Origin: Lachnospiraceae bacterium KGMB03038
GTDB taxonomy: Bacteria; Bacillota; Clostridia; Lachnospirales; Lachnospiraceae
Direction of reading: 5' to 3'
Assembly (NCBI GenBank): GCA_007361935.1
Contig: CP041667.1
Coordinates: 434,001-498,000 of the forward strand
Length of the DNA: 64,000 nucleotides
Shown here: piece by piece, positions 8,502 through 16,855 of the stretch
Position numbering within the stretch: position 1 is the first letter of the stretch
Layout: every line of letters starts with the position of its first letter
Notes under the pieces: model-generated
Told to the model about the DNA's origin: nothing
The model's input: the letters and a program-made list of their open reading frames with translations, nothing else
The model's database searches: none
Made by a program: the position numbers and the translations under genes

Positions 8502-9102
8502 AAATCTAAATATGATATTCTTGATTATATTCATCATAGGGACGGCTCTGTGTTTTAATTATCTCCCCGGTGAAATCCCTTTGTTTATGCAAAGTCCTCC
8601 CCGTTGGGTTTTTATTGGAATTTGTTTTGCTATTCTACTTTTATTAGCCATTGTAGCCTTTTTCCCTCACAAAATCTCCAAAAGTGACAATGAAGTAAGA
8701 AATGATATTACTCTAACTGCGATTAACTTCTTGGGGCTTGGGATATTTCTTTTCTATTTTGTCACGATAGCTAAATATTGCGGGTTAAAGATGAATTACA
8801 TGAGAGGCATTGTGCTTATCGTGGGAGGCTTAATGGTATTAGTCGGAAATTTGTTACCACAAATGCCTTACCGCAGCCGTATCGGGTTTAAATTGCCTTG
8901 GATTTTAAAAGACAAACTATGCTGGCAAAAAACACATAGATTTGCTGGATATACAGCCATTCCATTTGGTATCATTCAATGCTTACTTGTTTTGTTTGTT
9001 CCCGATAATAACATAATCTTTATGTTTGGTGTTGGCTTTTGGATTATAATTGTGTGTGTTTATTCATTATTTTGTGTAAATACCAACCGTAAGCACAAAT
9101 AA
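8488..9102 (+). CDS. SdpI-family membrane (immunity-like) protein
   Basis: 204 residues from the ATG at 8488 (AGAGGGAAACGAA upstream); an open frame from 8449 would start inside the regulator gene. Six hydrophobic segments are visible, at about residues 7-25, 45-62, 78-98, 105-125, 155-175 and 178-198. The SdpI hallmark is the cytoplasmic loop RSRIGFKLPWILKDKLCWQKTHRFAG near residues 130-155. SdpI confers immunity to the SDP toxin and signals to SdpR in Bacillus. No SdpC-like toxin gene is present in the window, so the cassette may serve protection only. Confidence 0.88.
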   Translation: MKLYKNLNMIFLIIFIIGTALCFNYLPGEIPLFMQSPPRWVFIGICFAILLLLAIVAFFPHKISKSDNEVRNDITLTAINFLGLGIFLFYFVTIAKYCGLKMNYMRGIVLIVGGLMVLVGNLLPQMPYRSRIGFKLPWILKDKLCWQKTHRFAGYTAIPFGIIQCLLVLFVPDNNIIFMFGVGFWIIIVCVYSLFCVNTNRKHK

Positions 9103-9208
9103 TAGCTCTATCAAAATCGTGAAAAAATAATCATTGATATTTGTTAGCCGGAAAATACAGATATCAACTAATTGTAACTATTCAAAAATTATTAACCGGA
9201 TCGAAAAA

Positions 9209-9607
9209 ATGAATAATAATTCGTATGCTAAACAATACAAATACCAGAGAATTGCAGAGGATATTAAAATAGACATATTCTCAAACCGCATGAAAGGCAA
9301 TACGCCATTACCTAGTATCAGAGAGTATGCTAAGAAATATTGTGTCAATCCAAATACGATTAGTAATGCACTTAATCTTTTGAAGAATGAAAATATTATA
9401 TATACTTACCGGACTAAAGGGTATTTTGTAGTGGAAAATATTGAGGACAGAAGATATGCACTAGCACAAAAAGAAATATGTAATTTAATAAATATCTTAT
9501 ACAAAATCGGAATTGACAAACAATCGTTATTAAATATTTTATTAAAACCCCCGCAGATTATTGAACCCGTAAAGACTATAAAGGCAGGTGATAACATGGG
9601 AAAGTAA
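9209..9607 (+). CDS. GntR-family (YtrA-type) regulator
   Basis: 132 residues from the ATG at 9209; the open frame extends to a TTG at 9134 but the GntR domain starts just after 9209 (KYQRIAEDIKIDIFSNRMKGNTPLPSIREYAKKYCVNPNTISNAL). The C-terminal tail is short and helical (residues ~85-130), as in YtrA-type regulators that control ABC transporter operons and lack a ligand domain. The last residues MGK and the stop TAA overlap the ATG of the winged-helix gene that follows. The ribosome binding site is weak. A role in controlling the 5.6-9.1 kb cassette is inferred from position. Confidence 0.82.
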   Translation: MNNNSYAKQYKYQRIAEDIKIDIFSNRMKGNTPLPSIREYAKKYCVNPNTISNALNLLKNENIIYTYRTKGYFVVENIEDRRYALAQKEICNLINILYKIGIDKQSLLNILLKPPQIIEPVKTIKAGDNMGK

Positions 9608-10017
9608 TGGTCTTGACCTTTAAAGAAAATGAGGAAAGAGTTTTCCGGAAAATATTATCCATTCTGTCTGATGAACCGGAAATCAGACCCGTGCAACCAC
9701 AGGCAGCACCGGTCATTTCCTTTCCCGGCCTCACAATCTATCCCTATCAGCGACAGGTGTTCCGAGGAGAGACAGAAATACCGCTGACCCATCTGGAATT
9801 TAGCGTCCTACTTTATCTGGCGCAACAGCCCGGACGGGTGTTCAGCCAGCAGCAGATTTTTGAGGCGGTCTGGAATGAGGACAGCGACACATGCCGCCAT
9901 GCGGTTGTCAGTATCATCCACCAGCTCCGCAAGAAGATAGAGCCTGATCCGGCGCAGCCGGTTTATATCCAGACCATGATCCATACCGGCTATAAGTTCG
10001 TCATACCAAAGGAATAG
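9607..10017 (+). CDS. Stand-alone OmpR-type winged-helix regulator (copy 1)
   Basis: 136 residues. The N-terminal ~38 residues are variable; the remaining ~95 are an OmpR/PhoB DNA-binding domain (FPGLTIYPYQRQVFRGETEIPLTHLEFSVLLYLAQ, VFSQQQIFEAVW, VVSIIHQLRKKIEPD, IHTGYKFV). No receiver domain is present. The start overlaps the upstream stop (TAATG), so translation depends on the GntR gene or on the three-codon frame ATGGGAAAGTAA. A second copy lies at 25067-25477 with ~90% identical DNA over the winged-helix part but a diverged N-terminus. Confidence 0.88.
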   Translation: MVLTFKENEERVFRKILSILSDEPEIRPVQPQAAPVISFPGLTIYPYQRQVFRGETEIPLTHLEFSVLLYLAQQPGRVFSQQQIFEAVWNEDSDTCRHAVVSIIHQLRKKIEPDPAQPVYIQTMIHTGYKFVIPKE

Positions 10018-10041
10018 ACAATCAAATACACACATTTACCT

Positions 10042-10073
10042 AGAGCAATCGAATCCCCGGTTGCTCTTTTCTT
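10042..10073 (+). terminator. Rho-independent terminator
   Basis: AGAGCAA (10042-10048) pairs with TTGCTCT (10061-10067), followed by TTTCTT. It lies between the winged-helix gene and the topB fragment. Confidence 0.7.
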
Positions 10074-10097
10074 ATGCAAAAAAAGGAGGAAATTATT

Positions 10098-10793
10098 ATG
10101 CAATTAGTCATTGCGGAAAAGCCAAGTGTGGCTATGAGTATCGCGTCTGTGCTGGGCGCAACCGACAAGAAAGACGGATATACCGAGGGCAACGGGTATC
10201 TGGTGAGCTGGTGTGTCGGACATCTGGTAGAGCTGGCGGACGCGGCACACTATGGAGACTACCAGAAATGGCGTTATGAGGATTTGCCTATCCTGCCGGA
10301 GCATTGGCAGTATATTGTTACGCCGGATAAGCAGAAACAGTTTCAAATTCTGAAAGACCTTATGCACCGCTCTGATATTTCCGAGATCATCTGTGCCACG
10401 GACGCAGGCCGGGAGGGGGAACTGATCTTCCGGTTTGTCTATGACATGGCCGGATGTGAAAAGCCCTTCCTGCGCCTGTGGATTTCCAGTATGGAGGAAA
10501 GTGCTATCCGCAAAGGATTTGAGACTTTAATGGACGGCCATGCTTATGACAGCCTGTATCATTCTGCCTTGTGCCGGGCAAAAGCGGACTGGCTGATCGG
10601 GATCAACGCCACCCGCCTTTTTTCTGTCCTGTACCGGCATACTTTGAATGTTGGCCGTGTCCAGACCCCGACCCTGTTCATGCTGGTACAAAGGGATGAG
10701 GCCATCCGCTCTTTCCAGAAAGAAAAATACTATTTGGTACGGATCGGCTGTGATGGAATTGAGGCGGTCAGCGAACCCTTCCGACAGGAATAG
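10098..10793 (+). pseudogene. topB: DNA topoisomerase III, N-terminal fragment
   Basis: 231 residues from the ATG at 10098 (AAAAAAGGAGGAAATTATT upstream). The Toprim domain is clear: LVIAEKPSVAMSIASVLG at the start and the acidic motif ATDAGREGELIFR near residue 105, then LCRAKADWLIGINATRLFS and VGRVQTPTLFMLVQRDEA. Conjugative-element topoisomerase III is usually about 700 residues; the active-site tyrosine, expected around residue 300, is missing because the frame meets a stop just after EAVSEPFRQE. The following bases code for an unrelated permease tail, so a deletion or rearrangement cut the gene near 10785-10800. The product cannot be an active topoisomerase. Confidence 0.88.
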
Positions 10794-10794
10794 G

Positions 10795-11097
10795 AGGCGA
10801 AGGTTGCTTAATGCCATTGGCATGAGTGGAAAGCAAATGAAAAAAATGCTGATCTGGGAAAGCGCAACATATATCGGTGGCGCAATAGTTTTAACTGTGA
10901 CGATGGGTAATTTGTTAGGATGGCTAATTTGTCAGGCTGAAATAGTAAAAAATCAGTGGGCTTTCATTTATCACTTCACATTGGTACCAGTAATCGTGTG
11001 TTTGCCGTTATTGATTTTAGTGGCGATTGCTATTCCACTGACATTCTACAAAAGCATCTGCAAGAAAAGCATTGTAGAACGACTTCGAGTTGAGTAA
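10795..11097 (+). pseudogene. C-terminal fragment of an FtsX/BceB-type ABC permease
   Basis: The frame reads RRRLLNAIGMSGKQMKKML, then WESATYIGGAIVLTVTMGNLLG, two further membrane segments and the end KSIVERLRVE. This is the last FtsX block of a MacB/Vex-type permease (AIGMS..Q, ES..Y, SIVERLR). It has no start of its own and begins directly at the broken end of topB. It is not a copy of the C-terminus of the intact permease at 14341 (which ends MSIVDTISAQ) and so came from another transporter. Confidence 0.75.
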
Positions 11098-11164
11098 GTA
11101 CAGAAATCCTGTCGGCTAACAGTAAAAAACTGTCGTTCAGTAATCCTTATCCTATGCCAAATCG

Positions 11165-11207
11165 AAAAAAGCCGAGAGGTTCATTACGAAAGTCTCTCGG
11201 CTTTTTT
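11165..11207. terminator. Bidirectional terminator hairpin
   Basis: AAAAAAGCCGAGAG (11165-11178) and CTCTCGGCTTTTTT (11194-11207) are perfect inverse complements with a 15-base loop. A strong terminator in either direction. Confidence 0.85.
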
Positions 11208-11216
11208 GCGCTCTAT

Positions 11217-11411
11217 CGCCAACTCCACCTAAAAAATATCTCAAAGGCTTTGCGGGAAGAATATGCCGAAGTGCTGGAGGCCAAAAGAAAAGCCTATGCG
11301 GAATATAAGCAGGTACGGGAAGAAATGCGGGAACTGCAGAATGTGAAGGCCAATATTGACTATCTGCTGAGGCCATCTGCGGAAAGAGCGCAGGAAAAGC
11401 ACCCCAGATGA
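11217..11411 (+). pseudogene. C-terminal remnant of a second relaxase
   Basis: The frame contains ALREEYAEVLEAKRKAYAEY, then VREEMRELQNVKANIDYLL and a stop. This helical ending (EYA.LLEEK..Y.EYK..R.EM.ELL..KAN.D.LL) is the usual C-terminus of conjugative-element relaxases. The upstream part of the frame runs through the terminator hairpin and is not protein-like. With the intact relaxase at 2394-4019, it shows that the element carries pieces of at least two mobilisation modules. Confidence 0.6.
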
Positions 11412-11440
11412 TTTTTGGGCATACTTTTATTCTCCATAGC

Positions 11441-11469
11441 TTGTATTCTTCGAGAAAGCGAAGTATAAT
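11441..11469 (+). promoter_or_regulatory. Promoter of the HTH/two-component operon with spacer dyad
   Basis: TTGTAT (11441-11446), a 17-base spacer and TATAAT (11464-11469). CTTCG (11448-11452) and CGAAG (11459-11463) form a dyad inside the spacer, a position where a MerR-like or other regulator could act. Confidence 0.6.
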
Positions 11470-11489
11470 AAATGCTGGAGGTATGTGCT

Positions 11490-11684
11490 ATGGATTATAT
11501 GACTTTAAGGGAAGCTGGCGAAAAATGGGGGATCTCTCCCCGGCAGATCAATAGCTATTGTTCTGATGGCCGTATTCCTGGAGCCGAAAAAATGGGACGG
11601 GTTTGGTTAATCCCGAAAGATGCAAAAAAGCCGATTGATGGCAGAACCAAACTTGGAAAGGAGCGCAAAGGGAATGGCGAATAA
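11490..11684 (+). CDS. Small MerR/excisionase-like DNA-binding protein
   Basis: 64 residues from the ATG at 11490 (GGAGG about 12 bases upstream). It is almost entirely a helix-turn-helix of the MerR/excisionase kind: MTLREAGEKWGISPRQINSYCSDGRIPGAEKMGRVWLIPKDA. It has no effector domain. The 3' end overlaps the response regulator start by 11 bases, so it is the first gene of the two-component operon and may act on the promoter spacer dyad (inference). Similar tiny proteins precede regulator genes in other clostridial mobile elements. Confidence 0.75.
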   Translation: MDYMTLREAGEKWGISPRQINSYCSDGRIPGAEKMGRVWLIPKDAKKPIDGRTKLGKERKGNGE

Positions 11685-12375
11685 TATTCTGCTGTTAGAA
11701 GATGACATGAGTTTGATAGATGGACTGCAATATTCTCTGAAAAAGAACGGGTATGCTGTTGAGGTTGCCCGTACTGTATCAGAGGCAAAAAGATTGCTGC
11801 AGAACATCGACCAATATGATTTGCTGATTTTAGATGTTACCCTGCCGGATGGCACAGGTTTTGAAATATGCGAGATGGTCCGCAATAGGAACGAACAAAT
11901 TCCAATCATTTTTCTTACTGCTTCCGATGAAGAAGTAAATGTCATTCGAGGCTTGGATTCTGGTGGGGATGACTATATTACGAAGCCTTTCAAACTTGGA
12001 GAATTGTGTTCCCGTATTCGAGCCTTACTGCGCCGCGCCGGAATTTCTAAGAGAGAAAAAAGATCGGAGATTGAATGTGGCGATATTTCCATAGATTTTT
12101 TGAGCAATCGAGTTCTGCTGAATGGGCAGCTACTTGATCTAACCAATGTGGAATACCGTCTGCTCTGCCTTTTGGTGCGGAACGCAAATCAAATTGTCAC
12201 CAGAGAAATGATCCTGAATGAGCTGTGGGATGATAACGGTAACTTCGTGGATGATAATACCTTATCTGTATATATACGGCGGCTCCGTGAGAAGGTTGAA
12301 ACAGACCCTTCCCATCCCAAACATTTAATGACTGCTCGCGGGTTTGGGTATCAATGGAAAGAGGTGTCTGTATGA
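11674..12375 (+). CDS. OmpR-family response regulator
   Basis: 233 residues from the ATG at 11674 (GGAAAGGAG upstream). Receiver domain ~3-118: acidic pair E9-D10-D11, phospho-acceptor D54 in LLILDVTLPDG, T82 and K104 in ITKPF. The OmpR winged helix lies at ~130-230 (LTNVEYRLLCLLVRN, VDDNTLSVYIRRLREKVE, RGFGYQW). It overlaps the histidine kinase gene by 4 bases. With the kinase and the ABC transporter downstream it forms a VncRS/BceRS-like system that probably senses a peptide or cell-wall antibiotic and induces the transporter. The 42-bp element in front of 13662 and 22101 is its best candidate binding site. Confidence 0.92.
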   Translation: MANNILLLEDDMSLIDGLQYSLKKNGYAVEVARTVSEAKRLLQNIDQYDLLILDVTLPDGTGFEICEMVRNRNEQIPIIFLTASDEEVNVIRGLDSGGDDYITKPFKLGELCSRIRALLRRAGISKREKRSEIECGDISIDFLSNRVLLNGQLLDLTNVEYRLLCLLVRNANQIVTREMILNELWDDNGNFVDDNTLSVYIRRLREKVETDPSHPKHLMTARGFGYQWKEVSV

Positions 12376-13601
12376 GTTTCCTTCAAGACAAGCAGATACG
12401 CAGATATATCATTTTTTTGGCGATCTTTGCGCTTGTGACTTTATGTGCGGGCGGTCTGTTTTTCATAGATCAGAGTGATGCTGTCAGAAGCAGCTATATT
12501 GCACATGATGAAGCTATTGCTTCTTCGCTTTTGGAACAAGGCGTTCCGAAAGACGTAATCGCCAATGCCCTGACAAGTACCGAAACAAGTCAAGGCGGAA
12601 TCGAATTGCTTACGGAATTGGGAATTGAAAGCCAAGCAGCAGCTAATTCTCTGCCTTATCTTTCTCAATTTCAAAGGGACACGCTGATAACGGTATTGAT
12701 TGGTTTGGCTGTTTTGCTTACTTTTCTTTTTGCCGGAACGCTTATTTTCTTCCTGAGAAGGAAAAACCTATATCAGCAGGCCGGGAAAGTAATAGAGAAC
12801 TATATCAATGGTGATTTTTCCTTTCACCTTCCACAAAACAGCGAGGGAGCAATTTTTTATATTTTTGCTTCTGTTGAGCAGCTTGCCACAATGCTTCAAG
12901 CCAAAAGTGATACAGACCATAAAGCAAAGGAATTTTTGAAAAGTACGATTTCTGATATATCCCATCAGCTAAAAACGCCATTGGCCGCCATTACAATGTA
13001 TCAGGAAATTATTGCGGATGAACCGGAAAACCCGGAAACCGTAAAAGAGTTTTCAGAGAAAATCGGGGTATCACTAAAGCGAATGGAAGAATTGATCCAA
13101 TCCATGCTGAAAATCACCCGTCTGGACACAGGGAATATTGTCTTTGAAAAAAGGAATTGCCCTGTGACAGAATTGATCTCCCGTTCCATCAGTGAATTAA
13201 CAGACCGGGCCATAACGGAGAATAAGCAAATCATCCTGAAAGGTAATTCAGAGCAGACAGTTTTTTGTGATCTGGAATGGACGAGTGAAGCCATTGGAAA
13301 CATTGTGAAAAACGCTTTAGACCATACAAAGCCGGGAGATACGATTCAAATTTCATGGGAATGTACACCGGCGATACTTCGTATTTTTATTGCTGACAGT
13401 GGCAGTGGGATTGCACCAGAAGATATACACCATATTTTCAAACGCTTCTATCGGAGTAAACATTCCCTTGAAACACCGGGGATTGGTTTGGGGCTTCCGT
13501 TGGCTAAGTCGATTATCACCGGTCAAAACGGCCTGCTTTCCGTTCAAAGTGAATTGAACGAAGGCACAACATTCACAGTTTCCTTTCTTACTGAATCGTA
13601 A
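12372..13601 (+). CDS. Two-component sensor histidine kinase
   Basis: 409 residues; the ATG at 12372 overlaps the regulator stop (ATGA). Membrane segments at about 13-31 and 105-128 enclose an outer loop of ~70 residues (33-103), long enough for direct ligand sensing, unlike the loop-less BceS type. A HAMP-like linker leads to the HisKA motif SDISHQLKTPL with H198. The ATPase domain has GNIVKNALDH, DSGSGIAPEDI, and GIGLGLPLAKSI. The stop codon lies inside the conserved 42-bp control element that precedes the transporter genes. Confidence 0.92.
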   Translation: MSFLQDKQIRRYIIFLAIFALVTLCAGGLFFIDQSDAVRSSYIAHDEAIASSLLEQGVPKDVIANALTSTETSQGGIELLTELGIESQAAANSLPYLSQFQRDTLITVLIGLAVLLTFLFAGTLIFFLRRKNLYQQAGKVIENYINGDFSFHLPQNSEGAIFYIFASVEQLATMLQAKSDTDHKAKEFLKSTISDISHQLKTPLAAITMYQEIIADEPENPETVKEFSEKIGVSLKRMEELIQSMLKITRLDTGNIVFEKRNCPVTELISRSISELTDRAITENKQIILKGNSEQTVFCDLEWTSEAIGNIVKNALDHTKPGDTIQISWECTPAILRIFIADSGSGIAPEDIHHIFKRFYRSKHSLETPGIGLGLPLAKSIITGQNGLLSVQSELNEGTTFTVSFLTES

Positions 13602-13640
13602 GATTAAATTCACCTGATTGTAAGCTGGCTTTGTTATCCT
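13587..13640 (+). promoter_or_regulatory. Conserved 42-bp control element (copy 1) and -10
   Basis: CTTAC (13587), N6, GTAAG (13598), N17 containing TTCACCTGA, then GTAAG (13620) and CTGG. The same layout occurs at 22011-22052. A candidate -10 (TATCCT, 13635) lies 15 bases after the start of the second GTAAG, the same offset as the -10 candidate of copy 2. The two GTAAG boxes are 22 bp apart, which suits a dimer of an OmpR-type regulator. Confidence 0.65.
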
Positions 13641-13661
13641 TTAGGAAAGGAGGCTGATGAT

Positions 13662-14357
13662 ATGGAAATCTTGAAAGTACAAAATTTATGTAAGACCTAT
13701 GGTAAGGGCGAAGCAAAAGTTGACGCTTTAAAAAATGTTTCATTTTCTCTGGAAAAGGGAGAATTTGCTGCCGTTGTTGGTGAATCCGGTTCTGGAAAAA
13801 GCACCTTGCTGAATTGTATTGGTGCTTTAGACCTTCCTACTTCCGGCACAGTATTGATGGATGGGCAAAATCTTTTTTCTATGAAGGAGGAAGAACGCAC
13901 CATTTTCAGACGGCGGAATATCGGATTCATTTTTCAATCCTTCCAGCTTGTTTCCGAGCTGAATGTGGAGCAGAATATCATGTTTCCGCTGCTTCTGGAT
14001 TATCGCAAACCTGATCCGGCGGCCGTTAAGGAAATCCTGGAGCTGCTTGGTCTAACAAAGCGCCGCCACCATCTGCCAAACCAGCTTTCAGGCGGGCAGC
14101 AGCAAAGGGTTGCGATTGGCCGCGCTTTGATTACAAAGCCAAAGCTGATCTTGGCGGATGAACCCACCGGAAATTTGGACAGTAAAAACAGCCAGGATGT
14201 GATTGATCTGCTCACACAGGCTTCCAGACGCTTTCAGCAGACAATCTTAATGATTACCCATAATAAAAATCTGACCGCTTCGGTGGATCGGGTGTTCCGG
14301 GTAACAGATGGCGTGCTTACAGATTTAGGAGGGAATACGGATGAAGCATTATCTTGA
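13662..14357 (+). CDS. MacB/BceA-type ABC transporter ATP-binding protein
   Basis: 231 residues with AAAGGAGG upstream. Walker A GESGSGKST (40-48), Q-loop FIFQSFQL, signature LSGGQQQRVAIGRAL, Walker B LILADEPTGNLD, and H-loop ITHNK. This LolD/MacB-like ATPase class works with FtsX-type permeases in peptide-antibiotic resistance and lipid or peptide export. The 3' end overlaps the permease start by 17 bases. The conserved control element lies just upstream, so the pair is probably induced by the adjacent two-component system. Confidence 0.92.
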   Translation: MEILKVQNLCKTYGKGEAKVDALKNVSFSLEKGEFAAVVGESGSGKSTLLNCIGALDLPTSGTVLMDGQNLFSMKEEERTIFRRRNIGFIFQSFQLVSELNVEQNIMFPLLLDYRKPDPAAVKEILELLGLTKRRHHLPNQLSGGQQQRVAIGRALITKPKLILADEPTGNLDSKNSQDVIDLLTQASRRFQQTILMITHNKNLTASVDRVFRVTDGVLTDLGGNTDEALS

Positions 14358-16701
14358 CCTTGTTCCTATTTCAGCAAAAGTCCATCGCAAGCAAAGCCGG
14401 ATGTCCATTTTCTGTATCGTGCTGGCGGTGTTTCTGGTGACGACCATTTTTGGCATGGCAGATATGTTTGTCCGCAGCCAGATCATGAAAACGCAGGCGG
14501 AAACGGGAAATTGGCATATTGCACTACGCAATATTTCGGATGAAGATGCGGCAGTTATCGCTGCGCGCTCTGATATAGAGGCGGTTGTTGCTTATGATGT
14601 CTTAAATTTTCGCGGCGATCAGGGATATACCCTGAATGGAACAGAAACACTTATTTGCGGAAGTGATGAAGGGCTGTTCACAAAAATTCTCTCTGACATA
14701 ATCGCAGAGGGCAATTTCCCGCAGAACGATAACGAGGCTATGGTATCGGTAAATGCAAAAGAAATGCTTGGCTTGTCGATTGAAGATCAGATTGCCGTCA
14801 ACCTGCCTGACGGAAACGAACTTGCATTTACCATATCCGGTTTTGTTGAGAATACTGCAAATCTTATGAGCAGTGATTCTTATGGCGTGTTTATCACAAC
14901 AGAAAAGTACCGTACGATCACTTCCACTGCTGCGGATGGTGAGCCATCTGAAAATAATACATTTTTTTATGTCCAGTTTTCTAATACAGGGAATATCCAA
15001 AATAGGATATCTGAATTGAAATCTCAATTTGGATTAAGTGATGAACAGGTTTCAGAAAACACAAAACTTCTCGGATTGCTTGGACAGAGCAGTGATTCCT
15101 TTATGGTGCAGGTCTATATTTCTGCTGCCGTTCTGTTTGTACTGGTTTTGCTTGCAGGCACTATGATGATCGCAAGCAGCCTGAACAGCAATGTTGCCCA
15201 GCGGACAGAGTTTTTCGGATTGATGCGCTGTATCGGGGCAACACCCAAACAGGTTATGCGGTTGGTACGGAAAGAAGCTCTCAGTTGGTGCCGTTTCGCA
15301 ATTTCTGTGGGCGTTTTAAGCGGTATGGTCGTCATATGGATCTTATGCTTCATCCTTCGGCTCCTTAGCCCTGAATTTTTCGGAGAGATGCCTGCATTTA
15401 GTATCAGTGTGCCAAGTATTGTGGCGGGAATTATTGTAGGATTGCTGACGGTGCTTTTGGCCGCCCGGTCTCCCGCAAAGAAAGCCTCAAAGGTTTCCCC
15501 GCTGGCGGCAGTTTCCGGCAATGCGAATGACTTGCAGCCGATTCGGAAAGCGGCAAATACAAAGCGCCTCAAAGTGGATACCGCTCTCGGTATTCACCAC
15601 GCAAAGGCAAGCCGCAAGAATTTTGTGCTGACGGTGTGTTCTTTTGCCTTGAGCATTGTCCTTTTCCTGGCTTTTTCTGTAACGATCACATTTATGAACC
15701 ATACCCTGACCCCGTTGTATCCGTGGGCGCCGGATCTATCTATTGTAAGCTCGGACAATTCCTGCTCCGTTGACAGGGCATTTATCGACGAGCTGAAAGA
15801 AAATCCTGCTGTGGATGCGGTTTATGGCCGGATGTTTGCGTATGATGTGCCTGTTACGGTGAATGGGGCAGAAAGGACCGCCATCTTAGTTTCGTATGAG
15901 CAGCAGCAATTTGAATGGGCTTCTGACTATTTGCAATCCGGCTCATTGGAAACGGTACAAAGTGAATTGAATACCGGGCTGACCGTATATGATACACAAA
16001 ACAGTATGCAGGTTGGCGACACGGTTACAATGCAAATTGGCGGCCAGCCTGTGGAAATACAAATTACAGGGCTTCTCTCAACCAGCCCGTTCAATAATAC
16101 CGGCGATTCCGGCATTATCATTGTTTCCGAAGATACCTTCCGTCAGATCACCGGGGAAGAAAACTATACCATCATTGATATGCAGTTATCCTCTGACGCG
16201 ACAGATGAAGATGTGAATGCGATTCATCGCACCTACGGAGCCGGATTTGATTTCGTAGACAAACGGATGGATAATAGCAGCACATTAGGCGTTTATTACT
16301 GTGTATGGCTGTTCCTCTATGGTTTCTTGGCGCTGATTGCGTTAATTACCGTATTCAATGTGATCAACAGCATTGCGTTGAGTGTTTCAGCCAGAACAAA
16401 GCAGTACGGCGCTTTCCGGGCGATTGGGTTAAGTACCCGCCAGCTTTCCAGAATGGTAATTGCCGAAGCATCCACCTATGCGATAACCGGCTGTGTGGTT
16501 GGTACTGTGCTGGGATTGATCTGCAATAGAGTCCTCTTTGCCCTGCTGATAAATTCTAAGTGGGGAGATCCCTGGGCTATTCCCTGGGTGGAACTTGGAA
16601 TTATCGTATTGATTATGGTACTTTCTGTGGTTTTGGCTGTTCGCGGGCCGATCAAAAAGATGCAGAAGATGTCCATTGTAGATACAATCAGCGCACAGTA
16701 A
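14341..16701 (+). CDS. FtsX/MacB-type ABC transporter permease
   Basis: 786 residues. One membrane segment near 22-45 is followed by an outer domain (~50-255) and a first FtsX block of three segments (~260-375; FGLMRCIGATPKQVMRLVRKEAL). A second such half follows: a segment near 430, an outer domain ~460-650 and an FtsX block ~660-780 (YGAFRAIGLSTRQLSRMVIAEAS). The duplicated architecture fits the large permeases of Gram-positive peptide-resistance or toxin-export transporters. It is coupled to the ATPase and followed by a terminator at 16727. Substrate is inferred only from context. Confidence 0.88.
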   Translation: MKHYLDLVPISAKVHRKQSRMSIFCIVLAVFLVTTIFGMADMFVRSQIMKTQAETGNWHIALRNISDEDAAVIAARSDIEAVVAYDVLNFRGDQGYTLNGTETLICGSDEGLFTKILSDIIAEGNFPQNDNEAMVSVNAKEMLGLSIEDQIAVNLPDGNELAFTISGFVENTANLMSSDSYGVFITTEKYRTITSTAADGEPSENNTFFYVQFSNTGNIQNRISELKSQFGLSDEQVSENTKLLGLLGQSSDSFMVQVYISAAVLFVLVLLAGTMMIASSLNSNVAQRTEFFGLMRCIGATPKQVMRLVRKEALSWCRFAISVGVLSGMVVIWILCFILRLLSPEFFGEMPAFSISVPSIVAGIIVGLLTVLLAARSPAKKASKVSPLAAVSGNANDLQPIRKAANTKRLKVDTALGIHHAKASRKNFVLTVCSFALSIVLFLAFSVTITFMNHTLTPLYPWAPDLSIVSSDNSCSVDRAFIDELKENPAVDAVYGRMFAYDVPVTVNGAERTAILVSYEQQQFEWASDYLQSGSLETVQSELNTGLTVYDTQNSMQVGDTVTMQIGGQPVEIQITGLLSTSPFNNTGDSGIIIVSEDTFRQITGEENYTIIDMQLSSDATDEDVNAIHRTYGAGFDFVDKRMDNSSTLGVYYCVWLFLYGFLALIALITVFNVINSIALSVSARTKQYGAFRAIGLSTRQLSRMVIAEASTYAITGCVVGTVLGLICNRVLFALLINSKWGDPWAIPWVELGIIVLIMVLSVVLAVRGPIKKMQKMSIVDTISAQ

Positions 16702-16726
16702 TAGCTTTTCAACAGTATATATAAGT

Positions 16727-16777
16727 GGGACTGCCACATCAATGGGAAATCATAGATGCGGCAGTCCCTTTCTTTAT
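16727..16777. terminator. Terminator between convergent operons
   Basis: GGGACTGCC (16727-16735) pairs with GGCAGTCCC (16760-16768), followed by TTTCTTT. It separates the rightward ABC operon from the leftward NarL-type gene. Confidence 0.8.
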
Positions 16778-16855
16778 CTTTGGAAGGCGATGACGGCTAA
16801 GGCATAAGCAAACTTCGGACTATTTTGACCAGAAGATTATCTCATTGCGTCGTCC

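Noticed and set aside
11154..11216. N-terminal part of the frame that includes the relaxase tail
   Set aside because: These codons run through a perfect terminator hairpin, so they are not taken as protein coding.
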